From JADJPL01 sp964607915 (GTDB lineage Bacteria; Bacteroidota; Bacteroidia; Chitinophagales; Saprospiraceae): DNA of 12,046 nucleotides. Positions 6,133 to 12,037 of this stretch are shown here, one piece after another. The position numbers and the translations under genes are program-made. A model generated the notes under the pieces. The model did not search any database. It was not told the DNA's origin and saw nothing but the letters and a program-made list of their open reading frames with translations. The stretch spans positions 1-12,046 of the forward strand of contig CAZSMU010000120.1 of NCBI GenBank assembly GCA_964607915.1, in the 5' to 3' direction. Each line of letters begins with the position of its first letter. Positions within the stretch are counted from its first letter, which is position 1.

Positions 6133-7416
6133 ATGGCGGAAATCATTCGCATGCCCCGCATGAGCGACACGATGGAAGAAGGCAACATCGTGGCCTGGTT
6201 GAAGAAAGAAGGAGATCGCATAGAATCCGGCCAAACCCTGGCAGAGGTGGAAACCGACAAGGCGACCATGGAACTGGACGCCTTCACCGATGGCGTGCTC
6301 CTGCACATTGCCGTGCCGAAAGGGCCCGTTGCGATTGACGGAATCATCGCCGTCATCGGCAAAGAGGGCGAAGACTGGAAAGCGGCCATCGCCGCTGCCG
6401 AAGGGGGCGCAGCAGCTGCCTCAACGCCGGCACCGGCCGCTGCCCCGACCCACAATATCCCGGACACGGCTCCCGCAGCAGTAGCCCCCGTTCCCGCTTC
6501 CGACCAACGCGTCAAAGCCTCGCCCCTGGCCCGCAGTATAGCAAAGGAAATCGGCGTAGATTTGCAGACCATACAGGGCTCGGGCGACCATGGACGCATC
6601 ATCAAACGGGATGTGGAGGCCGCCGCCCAAACGACGGGAACCCTCCCCGCCGCGCCGCAGCCAAGCGCCGCTGCGCCCACGCCCGAACCGGCCACCACCG
6701 CCCCAGCCTTCCACCCTGCTGTATCCCCGGATGGCGGCCACTACGACGATGCCCCGCTCAGCCAGATGCGGAAAGTCATCGCCCGCCGCCTGAGCGAAAG
6801 CAAATTCACCTCCCCCCATTTCTACCTCACCGTAGAAATCAATATGGACAAAGCCATCTCACTGCGCACGCGCCTCAACGAAGTGTCGCCCGTCAAATTG
6901 TCCTTCAACGACCTCGTCATCAAAGCGGCAGCAGCAGCGCTGCGGCAGCATCCCGGCATCAACGCCTCCTGGTTGGGCGACAAAATCCGCTACCACCACG
7001 AAGTGAACATCGGGGTGGCCGTGGCCATAGAAGAGGGCCTGCTCGTCCCCGTCATCCGAAATGCCGATATCAAGACCTTGTCGCAAATCAACACGGAGGT
7101 CAAAAACCAGGCCACCAAAGCCAAGGAGCGCAAACTACAGCCGGAGGAAATGCAGGGCAACACCTTCACCATCTCCAACCTCGGCATGTTCGGCATAGAA
7201 GAGTTCACCGCCATCATCAACCCGCCGGATGCCTGCATCCTGGCCGTAGGCGCCATCGTCGAAAAACCCATCGTCCAGAACGGGGAAATCACCATCGGAA
7301 ATACGATGAAGGCTACCCTCTCCTGCGACCATCGGGTAGTGGACGGTGCCAAAGGAGCCCAGTTCCTGCAAACCTTCAAGCAGATACTGGAGGATCCCAT
7401 CCGAATATTAATCTAA
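6133..7416 (+). CDS. Pyruvate dehydrogenase complex E2, dihydrolipoyllysine-residue acetyltransferase
   Basis: This is the core of a 2-oxoacid dehydrogenase complex, moving the acetyl group from lipoate to CoA in the cytoplasm. Domains in order: one lipoyl domain (about 1-80) with the lipoylated Lys43 in ETDKATME; an Ala/Pro-rich swinging linker (about 90-125); the peripheral subunit-binding domain (128-161, KASPLARSIAKEIG...GRIIKRDV); a second Ala/Pro linker; and the catalytic domain (about 205-427) ending with DHRVVDG, where His400 and Asp404 are the active-site residues. The 427 residues and domain plan match a single-lipoyl E2. Pyruvate is the likeliest substrate (PRMSDTMEEG lipoyl start, PDH-like); branched-chain or oxoglutarate E2 is less likely. 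No E1 or E3 gene is adjacent on either side within the window, and the gene has its own promoter box and a structured leader. Confidence 0.93.
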   Translation: MAEIIRMPRMSDTMEEGNIVAWLKKEGDRIESGQTLAEVETDKATMELDAFTDGVLLHIAVPKGPVAIDGIIAVIGKEGEDWKAAIAAAEGGAAAASTPAPAAAPTHNIPDTAPAAVAPVPASDQRVKASPLARSIAKEIGVDLQTIQGSGDHGRIIKRDVEAAAQTTGTLPAAPQPSAAAPTPEPATTAPAFHPAVSPDGGHYDDAPLSQMRKVIARRLSESKFTSPHFYLTVEINMDKAISLRTRLNEVSPVKLSFNDLVIKAAAAALRQHPGINASWLGDKIRYHHEVNIGVAVAIEEGLLVPVIRNADIKTLSQINTEVKNQATKAKERKLQPEEMQGNTFTISNLGMFGIEEFTAIINPPDACILAVGAIVEKPIVQNGEITIGNTMKATLSCDHRVVDGAKGAQFLQTFKQILEDPIRILI

Positions 7417-7417
7417 G

Positions 7418-7503
7418 AGTCTGTCCGATTTGTTGCGGGGGGAATGATCCCGGGGTCAGAAAAGCCCTTTTTTCGCCTCGCTACCCCTCGCAACAAGTCT
7501 GTC
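7418..7503 (+). repeat. Intergenic palindromic element, copy B
   Basis: This is the best-preserved copy, beginning 1 base after the E2 stop. Arms 7427-7442 and 7484-7499 form a continuous 16-pair stem with two G-U pairs. Inside is a near-palindrome TGATCCCGGGGTCA (7445-7458), then AAAAGCCCTTTTTT. The sequence AGTCTGTC occurs as a direct repeat at both ends (7418-7425 and 7496-7503). The right-arm core CCTCGCAACAAGTCTG spans 7486-7501. It separates the E2 gene from the CoA-binding gene and fills nearly the whole gap. Confidence 0.7.
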
Positions 7504-7523
7504 TCTCTCCAAGCCGTTGAGCT

Positions 7524-7892
7524 ATGTCGCTTTCTAAAAAAACACTCGTACTCGGAGCATCTACGAATCAAGACCGCGTCTCCTATGAGGCTGTCCTGCG
7601 CCTGGCCAAGGCGGGCCATGAGGTAGTGCCCGTAGGCATCCGGGAGGGAGAAATTGAAGGCATTCCCGTTTTGACGGGCATGCCGGAACTGAGCGGTGTG
7701 GACACCGTCACCTTATATCTCAATCCCGACCGCCAGGAGGCGTTCGAGGAGTATATCCTGGGGCTGGCACCCAAGCGCATTATATTCAACCCAGGCACGG
7801 AGAACCCGGCGCTGGTTCGAAAAGCAAAGGCAGCCGGCATTGAAACCGAGCTGGCCTGTACCTTGGTCATGCTTTCCCTAAAGCAGTATTAG
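7524..7892 (+). CDS. CoA-binding (Rossmann-fold) protein, YccU-like family
   Basis: This is a small 122-residue cytoplasmic protein made of a single CoA-binding domain related to the nucleotide-binding part of succinyl-CoA synthetase alpha. Visible signatures are the beta-loop with LVLGAST (8-14), VVPVGIR (34-40), the IIFNPGTENPALV run (86-98) and the closing ELACTLVML (109-117) with Cys112. The length is normal for the family, which has no established reaction in bacteria. It follows the E2 gene in the same direction, separated by palindromic element B. No promoter box was seen in the gap, so read-through from E2 is possible. It converges on the small membrane-protein gene with only 23 bases between stops. 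Confidence 0.9.
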   Translation: MSLSKKTLVLGASTNQDRVSYEAVLRLAKAGHEVVPVGIREGEIEGIPVLTGMPELSGVDTVTLYLNPDRQEAFEEYILGLAPKRIIFNPGTENPALVRKAKAAGIETELACTLVMLSLKQY

Positions 7893-7915
7893 ACTTGCCG
7901 AAAAGGGCAGCGGCA

Positions 7916-8125
7916 TCAGGACTTTAGCTCCGGCATTTTACATACCGTCTCATCGGCTGCCTTCCCGCAAACAGGGCAGTCGCCTATTTTATCCCGCAGC
8001 ATGGGGTTGTTGCTGGCACAGCCGCCCCGAAATTCCTTCCCCGTGAAAAGATGGCGGATATTCATCAGGAGAAATGCCGAGAGCGTAATCAGGAAAATCA
8101 AACCGATGGTGGACAATAGTTCCAT
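7916..8125 (-). CDS. Small Cys-rich single-span membrane protein (function unknown)
   Basis: The product is 69 residues. One membrane helix (about 4-22, LSTIGLIFLITLSAFLL) is followed by a basic/polar stretch and a Cys-rich tail: GGC (Cys36), CPVCG (Cys50, Cys53) and Cys62. The helix-plus-Cys-tail plan recalls small Bacteroidota proteins annotated only as membrane or secreted, and loosely the Na+-NQR maturation factor NqrM, which also has a short helix followed by Cys-containing motifs. That link is a guess from layout, not homology I can show. The four Cys could bind a metal or iron-sulfur cluster. I chose the ATG at 8125: the frame extends to a TTG at 8146, but a good reverse-strand -7 box at 8152-8159 would start transcription at about 8146. 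It is divergent from mazG. Confidence 0.72.
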   Translation of the reverse strand: MELLSTIGLIFLITLSAFLLMNIRHLFTGKEFRGGCASNNPMLRDKIGDCPVCGKAADETVCKMPELKS

Positions 8126-8151
8126 GTTCGCAATGTTTTTACTCAATGCCG

Positions 8152-8159
8152 CAAAGGTA
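8152..8159 (-). promoter_or_regulatory. Bacteroidota-type -7 box for the small membrane-protein gene
   Basis: On the reverse strand this reads TACCTTTG followed by CGG, a full match to TAnnTTTG. It sits ~27 bases upstream of the ATG at 8125. It overlaps an upstream in-frame ATG of the divergent mazG frame (8146), which argues that mazG begins later, at 8176. Confidence 0.6.
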
Positions 8160-8175
8160 CGATAAAAAAAGGTAT

Positions 8176-8946
8176 ATGCAGGATAAACTCGACGCGTTTG
8201 GGCGCTTGTTGAACATCATGGACGAGCTCCGGGAAAAATGCCCCTGGGACCGCAAGCAGACCTTCCAGTCGCTGCGCAACCTCACCATCGAAGAGACTTA
8301 CGAGCTGGCCGACGCCATTTCCGAAGGGGACATCGCAGGTATCAAAGAGGAAATCGGGGACTTGATGCTCCACACCGTTTTCTATGCCAAAATCGGAGAG
8401 GAACAGGGGGCCTTCCACATCGGCGACGCCCTCCACGCCATCTGCGACAAGCTCGTACAGCGGCACCCCCACATCTACGGGGATGTGCAGGTCGAAAACG
8501 AAGAGGACGTAAAACGCAACTGGGAGCAGCTCAAACTCCGCGAGGGCAAACGCTCCGTACTAGCCGGAGTACCCAAATCCCTGCCGGCCATGATCAAGGC
8601 CTACCGCATGCAGGAAAAAACCGCCCAGGTAGGCTTCGAATGGGAGGAGGCCGGTCAGGTATGGGATAAAGTACAAGAAGAAATCTCGGAGTTCAAAGAG
8701 GCCCTGGCACAGGAACTCCCCCTGGAAAAGCGCGAGGAAGAATTTGGCGATATCCTCTTTTCCCTCATCAACTACGCCCGCTTCCAGGGAATTGACCCCG
8801 AAAATGCCCTCGAACGCGTCAACCAGAAATTCAAACGGCGCTTCGAATACATCGAGGCCAATGCCCCCAAAACCCTCCAGGATATGTCCCTGCCGGAAAT
8901 GGACGCCCTGTGGGAGGAAGCCAAGAAAAAAGAACGGCAATTTTAG
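8176..8946 (+). CDS. mazG: Nucleoside triphosphate pyrophosphohydrolase MazG
   Basis: This enzyme hydrolyses nucleoside triphosphates to monophosphates and pyrophosphate, which cleans aberrant NTPs from the pool and can modulate stress signalling. Two tandem MazG domains are visible in 256 residues. Domain 1 has CPWDRKQTF (22-30), the ExxE helix around EETYE (Glu40/Glu43) and EEIGD (Glu59, Asp62), plus the HPHIYGDV linker motif (97-104). Domain 2 has EEISEFKEA (Glu169, Glu172) and EEFGDILFSLINYAR (Glu189, Asp192). Both ExxE..ExxD metal sites are complete and the length is normal. The ATG at 8176 is preferred because it follows an AAAAGG stretch and gives the family N terminus (MQDKLDAFGRLLNIMDELR). 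The in-frame ATG at 8146 falls against the opposing promoter box. It is free-standing, with no toxin gene beside it. Confidence 0.93.
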   Translation: MQDKLDAFGRLLNIMDELREKCPWDRKQTFQSLRNLTIEETYELADAISEGDIAGIKEEIGDLMLHTVFYAKIGEEQGAFHIGDALHAICDKLVQRHPHIYGDVQVENEEDVKRNWEQLKLREGKRSVLAGVPKSLPAMIKAYRMQEKTAQVGFEWEEAGQVWDKVQEEISEFKEALAQELPLEKREEEFGDILFSLINYARFQGIDPENALERVNQKFKRRFEYIEANAPKTLQDMSLPEMDALWEEAKKKERQF

Positions 8947-9024
8947 GAGTGGTGTAAAAAGCCCTCGAAATGACTCTAAAGAAAATTACTCTTTTTTCCT
9001 TCCCCCCTGACAATCCTTTTTTTG

Positions 9025-9032
9025 TATCTTTG
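9025..9032 (+). promoter_or_regulatory. Bacteroidota-type -7 box for the DUF151 gene
   Basis: TATCTTTG followed by GCG matches TAnnTTTG exactly. Transcription would begin near 9039 and leave a ~89-base leader. The upstream part of this gap (8947-9024) holds only T-rich and C-rich stretches with no other recognisable site. Confidence 0.65.
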
Positions 9033-9058
9033 CGCTCTTGAAAAAGGGGCATCCTAAA

Positions 9059-9110
9059 TTTCAGGATAAGTCAACCAAAAGCAAGCCCTCTTTGGGGGCT
9101 TATCCGGAAA
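9059..9110 (+). promoter_or_regulatory. Structured RNA leader ahead of the DUF151 gene
   Basis: Outer stem: TTTCAGGATAAG (9059-9070) pairs with CTTATCCGGAAA (9099-9110) at 11 of 12 positions. Inner hairpin: CCCTC (9086-9090) pairs with GGGGG (9094-9098) across a TTT loop, with one G-U pair. The structure lies between the predicted start of transcription and the ATG at 9128. It could be a leader regulating translation or stability; I recognise no known riboswitch class. Confidence 0.45.
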
Positions 9111-9127
9111 CATTGCACAAACGCGCC

Positions 9128-9715
9128 ATGAAAAAGATCGAGTTGGAAATTGTCGCCTTGTCCCACAGCGTAACCCAATCCCACAACTACGCAGTCGTCC
9201 TTGGTGAAAAGAACGGCAACCGCCGTCTTCCCATTGTCATTGGAAGCTTTGAAGCGCAGGCTATCGCCGTAGCCCTGGAGCGCATGGTCCCCAACCGGCC
9301 CCTGACCCACGACCTGTTCAAAAATGCGCTCGACACCTTCCACATCCAGTTGCGGGAAATCCTCATCAACAATTTGCTCGACGGCATCTTCTACGCCCGC
9401 CTGGTATGTGAAAAAGATGGCGAAATCCTGGAAATAGACTCCCGCTCGTCCGATGCCCTGGCTATGGCGGCGCGCTACCGCTGCCCTATCTATTCGTTTG
9501 AGTTTATCCTGGACTCCGCCGGTGTGGCGATGGAAGAAGAACTCGACAGCGACGATGCGTTCGAAGGCGCACCGCCCGGCGCATCTTCCAACCCGCTCGC
9601 AGCTTACTCTGTGGAAGCCCTCACCCGCATGCTGGAGGAAGTCCTCGAAGAAGAAAACTACGAGCGGGCCGCGGAAATCCGCGATGAAATAGACCGCCGC
9701 AAGGAACAGGATTAG
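9128..9715 (+). CDS. Bifunctional nuclease family protein (DUF151) with C-terminal UVR motif
   Basis: The protein has 195 residues. The N-terminal DUF151 domain (about 1-130) shows the family blocks RRLPIVIGSFEAQAIAVALE (32-51), RPLTHDLF (57-64) and IDSRSSDALAMAARYRCPIY (103-122). Plant and bacterial relatives have been described as nucleases acting on DNA and RNA, but the biochemical role in Bacteroidota is not established. An acidic, Ala/Pro-containing linker (about 133-157) leads to a UVR motif (160-193, ALTRMLEEVLEEENYERAAEIRDEI), a helical hairpin used for protein contacts in UvrB, UvrC and McsA/Clp proteins. I chose the ATG at 9128 because the conserved domain begins there. The open frame reaches back to a TTG at 9038, which coincides with the predicted transcription start. 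It converges on the aldolase gene with 20 bases between stops. Confidence 0.88.
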   Translation: MKKIELEIVALSHSVTQSHNYAVVLGEKNGNRRLPIVIGSFEAQAIAVALERMVPNRPLTHDLFKNALDTFHIQLREILINNLLDGIFYARLVCEKDGEILEIDSRSSDALAMAARYRCPIYSFEFILDSAGVAMEEELDSDDAFEGAPPGASSNPLAAYSVEALTRMLEEVLEEENYERAAEIRDEIDRRKEQD

Positions 9716-9735
9716 AGAGCCGCTCCAGAAGCGCT

Positions 9736-10758
9736 TCAGGCGATTTCCTTCAATACATCCATTACGCGTGCTACCATGGCTGGCGTGACCTCGAGGTGCG
9801 TCACAAAGCGCAGCGTTTGTGGCCCAAAAGGAGAGGCCAATACCCCTTGCTCCGCCAGCTTCTGCAGGACGGAGGCAGCCGTATGCGGTGACACGACGTC
9901 GAAAATCACGATGTTGGTCTTGACGGGTCGCACCTCGGCTACAAAAGGCAGGGTCTCGAGTAGTGCCCCTATCTGACGGGCGTGGGCGTTGTCTTCCCGC
10001 AGGCGCTCGACGTGGTGGTCCAGGGCGTATATGCCCGCCGCCGCCAGATAGCCGGCCTGCCGCATCCCGCCGCCCAGAGCTTTGCGCAAACGGCGCGCCT
10101 TGCGGATGAACTCCGCGCTGCCCACCAGCAGGGAACCTACCGGAGCACCCAGCCCTTTCGACAAGCACACGGAGACGCTGTCAAACTCCCGGCCGACTTC
10201 CTCCGGCGTCTCGCCGGTTTCCACCAACGCATTGAAAATACGGGCGCCGTCGAGGTGTAAGAGCAACCCTCTTTCCTCGCACACCTTGCGGATCGGGCGC
10301 ACTTCATCCAGGGTGTAATAGCTCCCCCCACCTTTGTTGGCCGTATTTTCCAGTACGACGAGCCGGCTCAGCGGCAACCAGTCGGCTATAGGCTTGATAG
10401 CTGCTTCCACCTGCTGCGCCGTGATTTTTCCATACTGCCCTTTGATCAGGTTGACCCCGATTGCAGAGTTGAACGCATACCCCCCCACCTCGTACTGGTA
10501 AATGTGCGAGTTTTCATCGCAGATCACCTCATCCAGCGGCTGGGTATGCACCTTGAGCGCGATTTGGTTGGTCATCGTACCCGAAGGACAATACAGGGCC
10601 GCTTCTTTCCCGAAAAGTGCGGCTGCTTTCTCTTCCAGCGCGTTGACCGTCGGGTCTTCCCGAAACACATCATCGCCTACCTGCGCGCGGAACATGGCCT
10701 CCCGCATCTCCGGCGTAGGCTTGGTAACCGTATCGCTGACTAAATTGATCTTTTCCAT
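9736..10758 (-). CDS. ltaE: Low-specificity L-threonine aldolase (PLP-dependent)
   Basis: This enzyme splits L-threonine or L-allo-threonine into glycine and acetaldehyde in the cytoplasm. The 340-residue length and every family landmark are present: LVSDTVTKPTPEM (6-18), GDDVFREDPTVNALE (28-42), CPSGTMTNQIAL (57-68), His85 stacking on the cofactor, HLDGAR (168-173, Asp170 and Arg173), the Schiff-base lysine Lys201 in SVCLSKGLGAPVGS, GGGMRQAGYLAAAG (229-242), and the carboxylate-binding Arg317 in LRFVTH. Stereospecificity (L-threo versus L-allo) cannot be fixed by eye. It reads toward the DUF151 gene. Upstream is a perfect 9-base inverted repeat (10768-10789) that could be an operator or leader hairpin. 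The ATG at 10758 gives the standard N terminus. Confidence 0.94.
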   Translation of the reverse strand: MEKINLVSDTVTKPTPEMREAMFRAQVGDDVFREDPTVNALEEKAAALFGKEAALYCPSGTMTNQIALKVHTQPLDEVICDENSHIYQYEVGGYAFNSAIGVNLIKGQYGKITAQQVEAAIKPIADWLPLSRLVVLENTANKGGGSYYTLDEVRPIRKVCEERGLLLHLDGARIFNALVETGETPEEVGREFDSVSVCLSKGLGAPVGSLLVGSAEFIRKARRLRKALGGGMRQAGYLAAAGIYALDHHVERLREDNAHARQIGALLETLPFVAEVRPVKTNIVIFDVVSPHTAASVLQKLAEQGVLASPFGPQTLRFVTHLEVTPAMVARVMDVLKEIA

Positions 10759-10767
10759 CTTATCGTT

Positions 10768-10789
10768 TTTTTACAAGATTTTGTAAAAA
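10768..10789. promoter_or_regulatory. Perfect inverted repeat upstream of the threonine aldolase gene
   Basis: TTTTTACAA (10768-10776) and TTGTAAAAA (10781-10789) are exact reverse complements around a 4-base spacer. It sits 9 bases before the reverse-strand ATG at 10758. It may be a regulator-binding site, a leader hairpin, or an A/T-rich terminator for the upstream ATPase transcript. No TAnnTTTG box is recognisable nearby. Confidence 0.4.
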
Positions 10790-10792
10790 GTT

Positions 10793-10866
10793 GCTCGTTA
10801 CGAGGGTTGGCAAGCTAAAAAAGCCTTTTTGAACCCCTTGACCATTCTGCTCGCCATAAGTCTGTC
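10793..10866 (+). repeat. Intergenic palindromic element, copy C (degenerate)
   Basis: The right-arm core GCTCGCCATAAGTCTG (10849-10864) matches copy B at 13 of 16 positions, followed by the same TC. The left arm CTCGTTACGAGGG (10794-10806) resembles copy B's arm complement, but pairing with its own right arm is imperfect (about 8 of 11). A central GGGTT / AACCC pair (10804-10808 with 10832-10836) encloses AAAAAAGCCTTTTT, like the centre of copy B. It lies 14 bases past the stop of the reverse-strand ATPase gene, so this copy too is directly behind a gene end. Confidence 0.5.
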
Positions 10867-10880
10867 AGATAGCCATTTAC

Positions 10881-12011
10881 CTATCTCAAAAAATCCTCAA
10901 AGTTGCCCGGGGTGATGATTTCTGTGGTGGCAGGGCCATAGCTTTCTAAAAAACTTTTGGGAAACGCATAGCGGGAGGAATGCCCCCATTTGAATTCCCA
11001 AGCCCTGAACACCCCGTTCGACTCCTCTACGTAGTCCATTTCCTGCTGCGTCCTGGTGCGCCAAAAATAGCGCTTTCCATGGCGTTGCAAATACGTATTG
11101 ACTTTCCAGCGCTCGCTGATCAGAAAATTTTCCCACAGCGCCCCCACGTCCTGCCGCAGGGCCAGAGGGCTGAAATTTTCGAGGACGGCGTTCCGTATTC
11201 CGTTATCGTAAAAATACACTTTGCGGTTACTGCTGATTTCATTGCGCAAGTTTCTGCTCAGGGGCATCAATCGGAACACTATAAAGGATTTTTCCAAAAG
11301 CTCTAAATAATTGGAAACCGTATTTTTGTCTATCCCCAGGAGTTGCGACAACTCGTTATACGATACTTCCGACCCCAACTGGAGCGCCAGGGCTTGCAGT
11401 AGTTTCTCCAACAACTCAGGCTTCCTGACCCCCCGGAACTCAAAAATATCTTTGTACAGGTAACTGCCCGACAACGCAAGCAATACCTCGCGCTCCTGGC
11501 CCTGTTGGTTGATTACCTCGGGATACATCCCGTAAATCAATCGCGACTCCAACTGCTCTCGGGCCTCTATGGGTGAGGTAGCAGAAACCAACTCGTCCCA
11601 GGCAATAGGGAAGAGGATATATTCCCACTTTCTTCCGGTCAGGGGTTCGTTGATTTCGTTGGCCAGATCAAAAGAGGAAGAACCCGTGGCGACCACCTGG
11701 ATATCAGGCAACTCATCGGCAAAAAGCTTCAAGGTGAGACCGATATTTCGGATGCGCTGGGCTTCGTCTATGATTAGCAACCTTTTCCCTCCCGAGATTT
11801 CCCGCAAGACCGCCAGAGACGGATCGGTCAGTTTTCGGCGCACTTCTACCCGATCGGCGTTGAGAAAAACCACCTCTTCCCCAAACCCGGCCATCAGCTT
11901 TTTGACCAGGGAGGTCTTGCCTGTCTGACGCGCCCCCATCAGGACTACTATCTTCCCCTTGAACAAGCGGGAGCGTATCTGCTCCAGCATAAGACGAGGT
12001 ATAAACTGCAT
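10881..12011 (-). CDS. AAA+ ATPase with DUF4143-type C-terminal domain
   Basis: The protein has 376 residues. N-terminal P-loop ATPase domain: Walker A GARQTGKTS (26-34, Lys32), Walker B LLIIDEAQ (78-85, Asp82/Glu83) and a sensor-like VATGSSS (107-113). A central winged-helix-like part (about 195-255, YNELSQLLGIDKNTVSNYLELLEKSFIVFRL) resembles a DNA-binding fold. The DUF4143-type C-terminal domain carries EMDYVEES (Asp326) and AWEFKW (Glu339, Lys341), a spacing reminiscent of PD-(D/E)xK nuclease folds. Such proteins are common, often multicopy and laterally mobile in bacteria and archaea; their function is unknown. I chose the ATG at 12011: the open frame reaches a TTG at 12032, but this overlaps a reverse-strand -7 box (12030-12037). 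No partner gene is visible before the window ends. Confidence 0.88.
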   Translation of the reverse strand: MQFIPRLMLEQIRSRLFKGKIVVLMGARQTGKTSLVKKLMAGFGEEVVFLNADRVEVRRKLTDPSLAVLREISGGKRLLIIDEAQRIRNIGLTLKLFADELPDIQVVATGSSSFDLANEINEPLTGRKWEYILFPIAWDELVSATSPIEAREQLESRLIYGMYPEVINQQGQEREVLLALSGSYLYKDIFEFRGVRKPELLEKLLQALALQLGSEVSYNELSQLLGIDKNTVSNYLELLEKSFIVFRLMPLSRNLRNEISSNRKVYFYDNGIRNAVLENFSPLALRQDVGALWENFLISERWKVNTYLQRHGKRYFWRTRTQQEMDYVEESNGVFRAWEFKWGHSSRYAFPKSFLESYGPATTEIITPGNFEDFLR

Positions 12012-12029
12012 TTTCGTGGTTATATTCAC

Positions 12030-12037
12030 CAAAAGTA
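12030..12037 (-). promoter_or_regulatory. Bacteroidota-type -7 box for the AAA+ ATPase gene
   Basis: On the reverse strand this reads TACTTTTG, a match to TAnnTTTG. It is ~18 bases before the ATG at 12011. It is embedded in the exact palindrome at 12031-12046; the -33 region lies beyond the window. Confidence 0.5.

Noticed and set aside
8947..9024. Terminator after mazG
   Set aside because: Only a 5-base AAAGA / TCTTT pairing ahead of T residues was found, too weak to call.
9038..9127. N-terminal extension of the DUF151 protein from a TTG at 9038
   Set aside because: The TTG sits at the predicted transcription start, the added 30 residues are basic and unstructured, and the stretch folds as a leader RNA instead.
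9071..10168. 365-residue reverse frame spanning the DUF151 gene and part of the aldolase gene
   Set aside because: It crosses two well-supported genes and the gap between them and shows no domain; it is a shadow of codon bias.
12012..12032. TTG start at 12032 for the ATPase
   Set aside because: It overlaps the reverse-strand -7 box; the ATG at 12011 lies just downstream of the promoter and gives a normal N terminus.
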